This document shows, piece after piece, positions 13,253 through 24,446 of a stretch of DNA of 64,000 nt. Every line of letters starts with the position of its first letter. The first letter of the stretch is position 1. The position numbers were made by a program, and so were the translations under genes. Origin of the DNA: Gautieria morchelliformis (taxonomy: Eukaryota; Basidiomycota; Agaricomycetes; Gomphales; Gomphaceae); NCBI GenBank assembly GCA_015179125.1, contig WHVA01000427.1, forward strand, positions 35,999 through 99,998. Reading direction: 5' to 3'. The notes under the pieces were generated by a model. It ran no database searches. It was not told where the DNA came from and saw nothing but the letters and a program-made list of their open reading frames with translations.

Positions 13253-14008
13253 TCAAGGCGCCGAGACCATAGGCTGCTTCTGGATCCACTCATTTTTGGA
13301 CAGCTCTTCCGCGACAACGCCGCAAAAGCTCGTCGGGGAAGCCAGGCGGTCGTTCTATGATCCCCAATATACCCCGCGTTAAAGTTGTCCTTCTGCTTGT
13401 CCGTGAGCAGCGGCACTCTGCCGATCGTCCACATCACTTCTTTATCAGCCCGCACAGTCTCTCCGATGGCGACGACATCCTGTTATCTGTCAACTTCTTT
13501 GACAATTCTCCACTTTTCAGCGGCACTGACTTTATAAGCGTTGTGAGCGAAAAGGGCGACGCCGTTGACTAGCACCCAAAACTGGAGGTCGAATTTATCA
13601 TGTGGATCCTTCATGCTTGCAGTTCCAAGTAGAATGAGACGCTTGATTCCCATTTCCCGCATGACCTCGAGAAGTAGCGCGTATCCTTTGGCGATGGGCG
13701 TGCCTGCCGGGTGAAGTGGGCCTTTCTTTACACTGGGTCCGAGAGCAGAGACTACAGCATGGACCCCAGTAAGGGAACTCTTGAGAGCATCTCGTTCATT
13801 GAGCTCCCCTTTGACCACTGTAACAGATGGGTTCGAAGTGAGCCTGTCGGGAAGCTTTGAGGGTGTTCTGGCGTATATAACGACCGTATGAGAGTCGCGG
13901 AGCATGTATTCGATGAGTAGAAGTCCTGAGGTAGTGTTAGCATAATCTAACACATAATATCACTCACTTGCCTACTTCCCCAGTAGCTCCAAGAACAAGA
14001 ACGTGCAT
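13253..14008 (-). CDS. NAD(P)-binding NmrA/SDR-like oxidoreductase, probable 1-nt frameshift near the 3' end
   Basis: Rossmann-fold protein of the atypical SDR/NmrA type; the substrate is unknown. The ATG is at 14006-14008. Exon 1 (14008-13972) carries the dinucleotide-binding start MHVLVLGATGEVG. The first intron (13926-13971) fits the frame only with a GC donor (GCAAGT) and AG acceptor. Exon 2 has SHTVVIYARTPSKLP and GVHAVVSALGPS, then GIKRLILLGTAS. The second intron, 13480-13530 with donor GTCAGT, removes an apparent in-frame TAA and joins HNAYK to DVVAIGETVRADKEV. In the last exon the family pattern runs in one frame to RRAFAA and in the next frame from VAEELSKNEW to a stop at 13253. One base seems to be missing near 13316. 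Real mutation and assembly error are equally possible. Confidence 0.78.
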
Positions 14009-14621
14009 GGCTGGCTTGGTAGATGAAGGAAAGAAGGTCGTTGCTGCGTGGTCATCGTGACACTGGCTGCAAGTCTAGTGTGACGGTGATTAGCGCCCCG
14101 TCGACCTGGAGCCCACCCTCGCCGCTAAAGGTAATTTCTAAAGCGCGGTCAAACAATGTATGACGCCATCATTTGACTTATATCCTTTAGTTCGGCGCAG
14201 CCTCTTTTGTTCGGCGCGAGCTCGGCAACATCCGCATTCACTCTCCGAGTCAAAATATTCTCCGTGCACTTACAATATTTCTACACGTCGACGCCACATC
14301 GGCTAGGCTGTGGAGCACCCGGAAACTATCTGGTTTACAGAAAAATTTACGGCCCCCTATATCAGTCCGCTCTCCATCGTAAGGCCAAGTCTACACCAAG
14401 CCGTCTGTCTATAATTTCAGATTAGGAAACGCCTAATTTACTTCAAGGGCGGGCGCTGGAGTTTACGAAGAATAAGTATTACTCGCCAATTCCCTCGAGA
14501 GGCTGTGTGCTTTCTAGGGCCACGTGTTTTCCGCGCTCTCTAGCGCAGTGCCAACTACACGACGCCCACACGCGTTTTCGTTCTCCTCGCAGTATCAAAG
14601 CGCAACGCGATCACTACGGCC
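14009..14621. promoter_or_regulatory. Shared upstream region of two divergent genes
   Basis: About 610 bp separate the start of the minus-strand NAD(P)-binding gene from the plus-strand otubain gene, so both promoters should lie here. A CACGTG core occurs at about 14521-14526. No exon or RNA gene is recognised. The role is inferred only from gene orientation. Confidence 0.4.
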
Positions 14622-16066
14622 ATGTCAGCGGAGCCTACTTCAGATCATCCCTCTAGGGAATCCATAACCCCTACTCCAGAACCTCGTCAGTCTTTAGCTC
14701 TTCTTGTCCCTCCAGCTCTCAATCATGCATTATCTACTCATCACGCCGCATTCGTCGCAATTTGTGGTCGATAATCCTATACGAAACGAATATCGCCGTC
14801 GCCGTCGCCGTCTCCATCTTGAACGTGCAGCCAGATTAGGTGTCACAGATTTGCCCGACCCAAACGCTCTCAGTGATGAGCTGTCCGCCGCAACGCTTGA
14901 CAGCGGTGCGTGTGCGCGAGCTTGAGCTCATATTGTCTGATATTTGCACCAGACCTTCAGTCACTTACACCGGCCCAGCTGCATGAGCTCCAGCAAAACA
15001 TGCTGGATGAGGCGTCAGAGGAAAGACCCTTGATCAGCCCATTGGCGTCCCTGGACGTATTACGACAAGAGTACGAAGGCGGTTCTACGTCGTTTGTAAA
15101 GAAGATCGATTGGCTGCAGAAAGAGAAAGGTTTTAAAGGCATTCGACGTACGCGAGGGGACGGAGATTGCTTTTATAGATGTCTGTTCCTTGCGGCAGTC
15201 GTTTATATGAAGGCTGACCTATCCTTCTTATAGCTCTGGCATTCTCTTACGTTGAAAGGATCATGCGAGCGCCGGATGTAGCATTGGCCGTTGCGACGTC
15301 GGTTTCCGTGCTGCAGTCTACCCTGCAGATGCTTCAGCTAGCAGGCTTTGAAGCCATGGTGTACGAGGGTGCGTATTGATCCGACCCGTCCCTATAGCCT
15401 CGGTCAACGCTGTAGCAGACTTCTATGAAATATTCGTTTCAATTATTCAACAGGTCATTACCCCGGACGCTTGTGATGGCAAGACTTTGAATACATCCAT
15501 CCTGCTGGAAGCTTTCCAAGACCCTCAAAGTTTGTTTTATCTCGAGTCATGATTTACATACTCATATCTGCTTTGCACTTGTACAGCATCGAACTCGATT
15601 GTGGTCTTCCTTCGTCTATTGACATCGGCCCAAATACGAGCCGATCCCGAAAACTATGAGCCATTCTTATTCCACCAAGACACTTTTGAACCACTGCCTG
15701 TGCGCGAATTCTGCGAGACCTCTGTCGAATCCGTTGGCCGTGAAGCAGGTTAGCGGCGTCGTTGTCTTTGCGTATTAATGAACATCATGCGCCAATCTCA
15801 CTACAGATCATGTGCAAATATCCGCGCTTTCCCGAGCACTCCGTATCAATATCAAAGTAGCGTATCTCGATGGCCGGGGTGACGACAAAAAGGTAGACTT
15901 TGTGGAATTGAAGAATGTAGAAGACGGTTATAATGGAATGAACGAGGTTGTCTTATTGTATAGGTATGTAAATAACAAAAAAAGCATGTCACCTCGTGCG
16001 GCGAGACTGACATTCACTAGACCTGGCCACTATGATAGTTTGGAGTACCGGGAGTCGGATGATTAA
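14622..16066 (+). CDS. Otubain-type deubiquitinase (OTU cysteine protease, peptidase family C65)
   Basis: Otubains cleave ubiquitin chains through a Cys-His-Asp triad. The catalytic Asp and Cys lie in RTRGDGDCFYR (about 15150-15180), within a conserved block that begins FVKKIDWLQKEKGFKGIRR. The His lies in RPGHYDSLEYR at the 3' end. Between them are VFLRLLTSAQIRADPENYEP, REFCETSVESVGREADH and ISALSRALRINIKVAYLDGR, all typical of the family. At least five short introns fit, including about 15181-15233 and the last, which joins LLYR to PGHYD. The stop is 16064-16066. The N-terminal exon is uncertain. ATG 14622 opens a Ser/Pro-rich frame that hits a stop, and ATG 14725 leads directly into the Arg-rich segment before the core. 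All triad residues are present, so an active enzyme is expected. Confidence 0.88.
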
Positions 16067-16369
16067 CTGCCTTTTATTTTTCAGCTCAAAGTATCTCGAT
16101 CTCGTATTAGAGGAGGTTGGTCAAATTTATGCTACCCGAGTGTTTCCCTCGCTTCCCAGACGCGATATGTCACATTGTGACGTCGATAGCGCGATCTATC
16201 TCACTTCAGTACTCTCACCACCCATATCCACCTCATTCATGTAGACCGCGACATCATTTGTACAACAGTACTGGATGACGAGTAACTGTCGCCAGCTGTC
16301 AAATGGCGTAATTTGATATCCTGAACGTATGGTCGGACTCTGAAAAAAATCCATCGTTTACTTTGAACC

Positions 16370-17494
16370 ATGGCCCTTGCTGAGAGGATGTCTGCTGCTG
16401 AGAGGCTGTCTGCCATGCTTGGTGGTCCAGACAGTCTTGTAAAGTCAGCTGATCCCAACCATGTAAGCTAAACTTACTGACCTCCTAACGTTTGTATGCC
16501 AACTGCATCATGTAGCCAGCGAACCTGATACCCGAACTATGTCGGAACTTCTATTCGTGTGTCTCGTTAATTACACTTTTCCTGTTGATGCAAATTTCCA
16601 AATGTATACAGGCTTGGGTGGGTTACTGGGACTGGAGGTTGGTTTTTACTACTGTCATTTACCAGCAGCGTCTGTCTCGGAATTTTCTGACCCGTATTAG
16701 GCGGAATCTCCATCCGTCAAGGGTAGGCGATTGATGCTTTCGCCCCTTCAACCACGTTGAACCAGCTGGCTTTTCAGCGATAGAGTGTTCATAGCACCAT
16801 CTGGTGTCCAAAAGGAGCGAATTCTTCCGGAACACATATTTGTTCTTCCCTTCCCCCAGCCGGAGCCGTCCCCACACACCGATCGCGTATTCCTCCGCAG
16901 ACCAAGCCAAAATCTGAAGGAGTCAGCGTGCACTCCATTATTCTGGAATGCATTTGACTTGCGGGAAGCGGGAAGCTGCATCCATACGCATTCTCAACAT
17001 GCAGTGATGGCGACTTTGTTGTGGCCAGAAAGCGTGTTCACAATCTCACATCAAGAAATGATCAAAGGTGTCCGGGTCGGAGGAACAGGACGCGCGCTGT
17101 CGTATCTCGACACGCTGATCGTGCCCATTATTGAAAACACTCCGAATGAAGAGGACCTTAAGGACAGTATGGCGGATGTATGTGATGCTCGTTTTTGGTT
17201 ATGCATGCTAACAAGACACTCGTTAAGGCCATGAAAAAGCATCCTGATGCTGCAGCCATCCTGGTGCGTCCCAATTGATGCTCCCATGTATCTCTTGACT
17301 CTATTTCCGCAGGTCCGCCGTCATGGCGTGTATGTCTGGGGTCTGGATTGGGAGAAAGCGAAAACGCAAGCGGAGGTGCGTGTCCAAGATTTTGGACGTG
17401 CATGCATTGACGGACACTATCTTAGTGTCTGGATTATCTCTTTGAAATTGGCGTGAAGATGAAGACCGTTGGGTTGCCCACCGTCTTGAACTGA
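16370..17494 (+). CDS. MDE1: Methylthioribulose-1-phosphate dehydratase (Mde1/MtnB), multi-exon
   Basis: This class II aldolase-fold zinc enzyme dehydrates 5-methylthioribulose-1-phosphate in the cytosolic methionine salvage pathway. ATG 16370 starts a short N-terminus. The order is then PANLIPELCRNFYS, GWVTGTGGGISIR, RVFIAPSGVQKERILPE, CTPLFWNAFDLREAG, SCIHTHSQHAVMATLLWP, THTHE-region equivalent SHQEMIKGVRVGG, VPIIENTPNEEDL and VRRHGVYVWGLDWEKAK. The zinc-ligand histidines in HTHS and the later RRHG histidine are present, as is the Glu of HQEM. Introns are short and in phase, and the C-terminal exon ends VGLPTVLN with the stop at 17492-17494. It lies about 300 bp downstream of the otubain gene and is convergent with the Deg1/Pus3 gene. 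No damage is seen. A nearby internal Met could be the true start. Confidence 0.92.
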
Positions 17495-17657
17495 GCTTAA
17501 TGAGCCATAAATCATGCTTTCATGATCGCATTGTACTACCACTATTTCTTGAGCTGCTGGCGTTTGGTGACTGTAAGTTATGGATCATGAGTCAATTGAA
17601 GCCGTCGTCCCATAACCAGAGGCATAGCATTAGAGCTATATCTAGGGTATAGGGTGT

Positions 17658-19250
17658 CTACTCATTGCCATCATCAGGTTGTGTTGAGCCTGCTTGAGCC
17701 TGCCTAGCAAGCCGTTCCGCCCAGCGTTTTTTCCCCCTTCCCTGCCTCCAGCGCTCATTCACTACCTCCGCGTTATCTCCACGTTCCCGTGTCAGCAATG
17801 GTTTGTACTTTGCAGTACGAATGTATGATCCACCGCCAGCTGGCACGTTTAGAATCGTCTTCTGTTGTTGTAAGAGGGGAAGGTCGTTATCTGGTGATGA
17901 CAACGGAAGGGGCATGAATGGGATGGGATGATGATGGGAGGCTGCTCGTAAGAAGTGACTGTTGAGGGTTGCATGTATTCTCGATCGAGTATAGATGGAA
18001 TACAGTTGATGTCGCAAATTCATCGTTACTGGGCTTTCCTTGTGAGCCAACGGGATTGAACCAGGGATTGAAATTTCTGTATCTGTTTGCCAGCGTAGTT
18101 CCTCAGAAGGGTATCCGCAATCCCAGAGGACTAAAGGCAAGCCATCAGCTATCTGGTAGGAGGGCTTGCGATCCACAACGTGGTTTGGCTCGCTAGGTCG
18201 GAAAGGGGGTAGAGGATTACGTGGATCGACGTTTAGAAGCGAGGAGATGATGTGCGGTTCTTCAAGGCCAGATCCAACCAGAAACAAGATAGCCATGATA
18301 CTTCGCACCTGGTTATATAAGAAGGCGTTCCCAACCAGATCAAGCACGTACATGGCACCTGCGTCCATGTCGGACTCATCAGGGCCTACCAAAGATATCT
18401 CTGCGCGGTGGACGGCTCTATGGTAATTCTCAATCTGCTTGCTACCATCGAGTGTGCATAGATTTCGGAAGTCGTGAGTGCCCATAAGTCGAACAGCGCC
18501 ATCACGCATGCGCGATATGTCGAGGTCCGGGGAAGCAGGAAAGAAGTACTTGTAATGCCTGAATTGGCAGGAGAACCTGGCAGAGAATGTCTCCGATATT
18601 GGAGACCAGCAGATGACACGTATAGTAGATGGGAGGACACGGTTAAGGACTTGAATGTACGATATTTCTGTCGCCGGGGAAGACATAAGGTCGTAACGTT
18701 GTACACACGACGAAAAGGGTGGGTCCAAATCAGCCATCAGGGGGAGATCATCGTTACACTCTTCTGCAGGCGAGTCCGAAGACATGATGTTGGTTTGTGT
18801 TTTTGACTCATCCTCCGGTTCCTGGGGGCTAGAGACACCAAGGGCACTTCTGACCCAGAGAGAGATGACCTGTCCGGCAGCGCTGACCCCGCGATCAGTT
18901 CTGCCGCACCGCTCCCATTGACACCCTTCGAATCCCTTTTCAGGATCAATTAGACGTGTTCGAGCAAGGGCATCGAATAAGACGCCCTCAACTGTGGGCA
19001 ACGGGGTATAATCCTTTTGGAAAGCAAGGCCGTTGTATTCCGAACCTGAGTAGCAGAACTTCAGGGCTATTTTTCGTCGTGGATGGGATGAGAAGGAAAA
19101 TAGCTCGGAATCAGTGTTCTTGCTCGACTGGGTCACCACCTTTGCACTATCTAGTTGATGCAAACGAGCTATGAGATCTTCTCGAGTCCAGTTATGGTAG
19201 GGTGACAACGTTCGGGAGTTTGCCATTACAGACATACGAGGAATTCGCAT
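17658..19250 (-). CDS. DEG1: tRNA pseudouridine(38/39) synthase Deg1/Pus3, single exon
   Basis: This TruA-family enzyme converts U38 and U39 in the anticodon arm of tRNAs to pseudouridine. The 530-codon frame is uninterrupted, from ATG at 19248-19250 to TAG at 17658-17660. The TruA fold starts at KIALKFCYSGSEYNGLAFQ. The catalytic aspartate is in ERCGRTDRGVSAAGQV. Further family blocks are FSARFSCQFRHYKYFFP, GTHDFRNLCTLD and GNAFLYNQVRSIMAILFLVG. Fungal Pus3 proteins have this domain order and a similar length. Internal Met codons at residues 6 and 9 are alternative starts. The lack of introns stands out, because its neighbours have five or more. Confidence in function is high. Confidence 0.95.
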   Translation of the reverse strand: MRIPRMSVMANSRTLSPYHNWTREDLIARLHQLDSAKVVTQSSKNTDSELFSFSSHPRRKIALKFCYSGSEYNGLAFQKDYTPLPTVEGVLFDALARTRLIDPEKGFEGCQWERCGRTDRGVSAAGQVISLWVRSALGVSSPQEPEDESKTQTNIMSSDSPAEECNDDLPLMADLDPPFSSCVQRYDLMSSPATEISYIQVLNRVLPSTIRVICWSPISETFSARFSCQFRHYKYFFPASPDLDISRMRDGAVRLMGTHDFRNLCTLDGSKQIENYHRAVHRAEISLVGPDESDMDAGAMYVLDLVGNAFLYNQVRSIMAILFLVGSGLEEPHIISSLLNVDPRNPLPPFRPSEPNHVVDRKPSYQIADGLPLVLWDCGYPSEELRWQTDTEISIPGSIPLAHKESPVTMNLRHQLYSIYTRSRIHATLNSHFLRAASHHHPIPFMPLPLSSPDNDLPLLQQQKTILNVPAGGGSYIRTAKYKPLLTRERGDNAEVVNERWRQGRGKKRWAERLARQAQAGSTQPDDGNE

Positions 19251-19564
19251 GCACGGTCTTCTCTAACGTTGGAGTTGGAAATGGATAGTGTATTGGAGAT
19301 TCCAGTTGCAACTGGACGGTGTTGTATAAGTACCCGCATGGAGCAACCAAGTTTTAGTTTTTCAAGCTCACCAGTGTCACTTGAATGAAGCACGTGACCT
19401 GTGACGCACAATTGTCCTCACGTGATTCATTCGCTTACCACCGTGTCTGTTGGTCAAAACAATAAGAAATCAGCGTATTTCAACCTGGGATAGGACTTTG
19501 AACTTTAAACATTTGAGTTTACGCCCGCAACCTCCAGATATCCCCGGGAAAGTCTATACGTTCA
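19251..19564. promoter_or_regulatory. Bidirectional promoter region with two CACGTGA boxes
   Basis: This 314-bp interval separates the divergent Deg1/Pus3 and Snf2-helicase genes. It contains two E-box-like elements, CACGTGA at 19391-19397 and TCACGTGA at 19418-19425, spaced about 27 bp apart. In fungi CACGTG cores are bound by bHLH factors such as Cbf1. Control of either gene by such a factor is inference. Confidence 0.45.
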
Positions 19565-22500
19565 ATGCCATCGACAACGCCGCCGACTAACCTCAAGACT
19601 ACAACAACTCCTGGAGAGACACTCAAAGGTATTTCCATTATATGAGTAATACCGACACTCATGCCGATCCAATTCAGCCCCATTCAAGAGAACAGCGTCA
19701 TTCACAGGTTAGCTCCTATTTTTCCCATGCTAGCTCGTATTGACCAGCCCCTCTAACATCAGATTCCGAAGAGTCAGATCCGGATTTTATCAACGGAGCG
19801 CCATACAAAGAGGAGCCAAAGGTGAAAAAGCGAAAGATTGCATCCAAGCATCTAAGTCTGTCTTGTGGTCAAATACCGTGTGATCGTCGTTGACCTTTCC
19901 TTTGCATACAGACAAGGTGCAGGTCGGCGCCTCGTCATTCTATTCTTTAGACAACCCTCTTAAGGAATTTCTTGGTTTGTGATTTACGGATGTCGAGCAT
20001 TCGGATGATTGATCTTTCCTGAATAAGGCTCTGACCTGGATGTTAGTTCTGCTTCCGAACCTGAGAATGAAGGAGTAGATAATGCGGATGAAGAGGAGGA
20101 GGACGAAGAAGAAGAAGAAGAAGAGGAGTATGACAGTGAGGTGTCAAGCTCGCCACTTCGGACACGCGGTACGGTCAAGTCGAGGCTCATTGCCCCATCC
20201 AAAGACCCTCCTGTGGCTGTGCCGAGTCACCGATCGCCTGAAAAGCCAGGAAGCACGCCAACTGTTCAGGAAGATGGTTCAGTGACAGGTATTGAAGCTT
20301 GTCGCCATTTCGAGTGGTGACTGACTGGCTACTGATTCCAGAGCCCGAGAGCGACGAAGAACCCCATATCAGACCGGGATTGATTCACAAACCTCCAGTA
20401 TCTCCGACTTCTCGACCTAAGGTTCAACCTCTTGCCAGCGACGAATCAGAAACAGGTAGTATTGTTGCTTCGCAAGAGATATCACCCGCTAAACCTGGAA
20501 ACAGAGCCTGAAAGCGACGAGGAAGACTTGCCGTTTGGTAATGCTGTCAAGGCAGACTCCTGCTCCGTTGGTTTCCCGCGAAAGAGAGTCAATACACACT
20601 CGACGACCGGTGAGACGACATTCTGTAGCACGTTCGTTAGCTGAATACCTCTTTCTTAGGTGATGATTCTGCCACGGAGCCTGATTCAGACGAGGGTCTG
20701 TTGTATGTGTCCCAGGAAGGTAGCGAGACTGCGAATCCAAATGCACCGCCATTGGTCTTAAAACAAGTTAAGGCCTTTAGTTTACTAAAGTATTACTATT
20801 GACTCCTCTGCAGTCTCGCCGCCCACGCCCCTATTTCAAATCAATTGCTTCACAGCCACCCACAGGCCCACTTGTCCTGGATACTTCCCGTGGTGTACAA
20901 GTAAACTCTGCCATCAATCGGTGGCTTCGCGACTATCAAAGGGAGGGTGTACAATTTTTTTACGAGCGATACAAAGAAGGCAGAGGTGGAATACTTGGTG
21001 ATGACATGGGGCTCGGTAAGCTTTACGATCTGGACATCGTAGCATCCTGTTCTCAAGCTTGAATATTAGGGAAAACGATTCAAGTGATTGCATTTCTCTC
21101 TGCAATTATGAAGAAAACGGGTGACAATCGGGATCGAAATCGTCGCCTGGAGCATGTAAATAAGCTCCAGGACTCACCCGAATGGCATCATAGCAGGAAG
21201 CTCCCGCCGCCGAATGCAAAATGGCCCACGTGCTTGATTGTCGTGCCCGCAACGGTGGTGCATAATTGGGAAAGGGAGCTGGAGACATGGGGCTATTTCG
21301 AAGTTGGTATTTACGCCGGAACACCAAAACAGCGAGCTCCAGTGCTCAGAGATTTCGAACTGGGCAGGTTAGACATTGGTATGGGCCAGTTAACCAGTGC
21401 AACACTTGGCGGCACTGATGTACTTGAGCAGTCATTACCTCCTTCGGGTTGGCACTCAAAGATATCGACTTGCTTGAGTCTAAAGCATGGTCCTGCATCT
21501 TTGTTGATGAGGCTCATAAAGTAAAAAATGCAGCCTCACAAACCAGGATAGCTTTCAGCCGTTTTGATTGCGTAGTTCGTTTTGGTCTCACGGTTCGGGG
21601 ATCCTGCATTATTTTCAACTATACTATCATCGTAGTGACATTGTTGGCTTCAGGGCACAGCTATTCAGAACAATTACACAGAATTCTGGAACATCCTTGA
21701 CTGGTCCAGTCCAGGACGTTTAGGTACACTCTCCCAGTGGAACGCATGGGTTACCAAGCCTCTTACTACGGCCCAAGATAGTAAAGCTAATAATGATCAA
21801 CTTGCGCAAGGCCGGGTATGACCTTGTCTCATAAATGGCGCCCTTTCTGATGGCACTTCAATGAAATAATCTAGATCGTCGCTGAGCGACTGGTAACCAG
21901 ATTATTGCCCCATTTCTTCAAACGAAGGTACCCTTCTGTATTCTTTCAGCATGCTCCATGTGACCTTACCATTGGAACCAGAACGAAGGACATCATTGCA
22001 GACCAGTTGCCGAAAAAAATCGATCAAGTAGTGTTTTGCCCTCTAACCGAGATGCAAAAGCGAGTCTACAGAAATTTTATAAACACGCCACAAGTTCAAA
22101 CCATGCTGAAGAAAGATGACCCATGTGATTGCGGCTCAGGGAAACTGTACGTTAATTTGAACTTTGATTTCGAGGTGGGTAATCTTACGTCTTTGCTGAA
22201 AACAACAAGGGGGAAAGATTGTCATTACAAACTATGGGACGACTCTTGGGTACTTAGCACCGTGACGGTCCTCATCAAGATTTCTAATCATCTAGCCTTG
22301 ATTCTTCCCGGTAGGTCCGATCTGGTAAAGATTCCTTGCCAACGACTGAAATTCACGCTTTCACCAGCACCCAGCGATAGTCCAGAACAGACCCAGCGAC
22401 ATCGTGAGCAGACAAACATCATGTGGCCACCAGGGGATGGTCCTGCACCAAGCTATGGAGAGGCGGTTTTTGATTCTCGATTGTGTGGAAAGTGGAAGGT

Positions 22501-24148
22501 GCCGCCTTTGATCTGGATAATGTTTATATAATTACTAATTTACGTGGCATAGGTGTTGAAGGACCTTCTGACGACGTGGCACCGAGAAGGAAAGAACAAG
22601 GTACTGGTCTTTACAAAATCGGTGAAGCTCCTTGAGATGTTGGAACACCGCTTAAAGGAAGCATGTACGTGTCATCCCTTTTGTCCATGTTATGAAACTT
22701 GATGTTTACAGTCATGGAGTATCGAAAACTAGATGGCTCAGTGAAGCAGGCAGACCGTGAGTAAACGAACCTTTCCCATCTTCAGCTGGAGAAATGTTTA
22801 TGTTCTACAGGAATGCATATCGTCGATCAATTCAACGAGGATCCTGACGTATTTGTTTTCCTTATCTCTATTATGGCTGGTGGTGTCGGCCTTAACCTTG
22901 TTGCGGCAAACAAAGTCGTCATCTTTGATCCCAACTGGAGTACGTTGCTTATTCGTTCGTGATGAAATATTCGCTGAGTATTATTAAAGACCCTGCGCAT
23001 GACCTGCAAGCGCAAGATCGTGCCTTTCGGTTTGGGCAGCGTCGGGATGTTTCGGTCTATCGGTTTCTTGGGGCTGGTTCGCTCGAAGAGCTCATCTACA
23101 AGCGTCAGATATACAAGCAACAGCAGATGAAAATCGGATATGAAGCAAGCCATCAGACAAGGTCGGTATCCGTACAAAATCTGTCGAAATCCAACTGGAT
23201 GGTTCGTTCAGGTACTTCGAGGGCGTGCAAGGTGACAAGTCCAAGCAAGGCGAGCTTTTTGGACTGAAGAATATCTTGGCACTGGATGAATTGGGAAAGG
23301 CCACGAAACATACCGTACGTTCAGGACTGTTGGTGTGATTCGGTTGGCGCTCAATGCTCAGATAGATCGAGCGGAGCCACCTTGCACAGCTGGATTGGGC
23401 CCTAACTAATTTGGAGGGTAAATCAGCCAACAAGGGCAAGAGTGCTGATGAGGTGAGTGGATAGCGTCTACAACACGATATTATTCTTTTTAACCAGAAG
23501 TTGAAGGCCGATATGAAAGGCCTGGAAGCTCTCTTCTTTGGGACAGGTGAGAAGCTTATGGAACGGTACGGATAGGTGCTGACAAAATCTAGGAGAGGAT
23601 GCATTTCCCAGGACGCAAGAGGAGGAGAACGACATCCATAAAATTCTAAATTCCAATGGTGTCAACTATACTCACCACAACGACAGCCTCCTCAAAACCA
23701 GTACGATAGAGACCAAGTTGACAAAAAAAGCAATTGAGGTAATATAATGTGTCGGATTTGACACTTCGCTAATCAACATCGGCGTTAGAGCAAGAAAATG
23801 CGGGCGGGTGAGCTCAAGAAGGTCAAAAAGGGCAAAACGGCCAAACCGGCGGAGAGAAATTGGCCTCCCCAAAGGCATCATCACATACTTCAGGCCCCTC
23901 GCAAAGCCCCGTGAGTGTATTTATTTCGATGATATCCCCGGGCAGGTCACTTCACGATGCAATGCAGACTGGAGAACCGCATGGATGCACTCGTTACATT
24001 GGGCTATATTGATTCGCCTAATGACCTATCCAGGTTTGCGGAGGAGTTTGTTCAGAAACCCGAAGAGGAGCAGGCGTTGCTTTTGGGCAAATTAGACGAG
24101 GAGACCAGACAGATGGGTGCTATGGGGGACACACGAACATTCGCCTAG
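19565..24148 (+). CDS. Snf2-family ATP-dependent DNA translocase, ERCC6L2/Rad26-like, multi-exon
   Basis: This nuclear Snf2 ATPase most resembles ERCC6L2-type DNA repair helicases. ATG 19565 begins [20 protein letters not shown], followed by acidic low-complexity exons ([14 protein letters not shown] and a Glu/Asp tract near 20080-20130). The helicase core begins [16 protein letters not shown]. The Walker A sequence DDMGLGKT is split by an intron at about 21015-21069. Motif Ia is [19 protein letters not shown]. The DEAH box is in [10 protein letters not shown], motif III near [29 protein letters not shown] cysteine patch precedes the second lobe. Motif VI lies in [19 protein letters not shown]. 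The C-terminal exon, about 90 residues, has [17 protein letters not shown] and ends before the stop at 24146-24148. More than fifteen short introns fit and no break is obvious. An assignment to Rad26 (CSB) rather than ERCC6L2 is less likely. Confidence 0.87.
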
Positions 24149-24446
24149 GGATGGATATGTGTTCCTTTGTGCTGATCCTTAAATCACCAAATTTTGCATG
24201 TATCGAGTATATCTTTTAATTGTATTTTGAATAACGCAATAGTTTTGACGGAATGTGTTCATTATCAGGAGGTTGGGATGACATTCAAGAAATAGAGGCA
24301 GACATTGCGAGAAAAATCCTGCCATCCTGGGTCATCTCGAGTCCTTCACGATTTGGTTCAAGTGATCATGGGAAGCTAAAGGCAGTGGCGTACAACAACT
24401 TTGATTTGCCTTGTTTTCACCCTCCCATGCTTATGGGGCCCTCAAG
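24149..24446. other. Spacer between helicase gene and first kinase copy
   Basis: About 300 bp contain the 3' flank of the helicase gene and unique sequence up to the point where kinase homology begins. A short open frame at 24253-24450 has no recognised motif. Confidence 0.4.

Noticed and set aside
13480-13530. In-frame TAA in the NmrA/SDR-like gene
   Set aside because: The stop lies inside a 51-nt intron (GTCAGT..CAG) whose removal restores the conserved HNAYK-DVVAIGE junction.
20082-20285. Acidic or basic repeat as a separate gene or microsatellite of interest
   Set aside because: The GAA/GAG run is a coding Glu tract of the helicase N-terminus.
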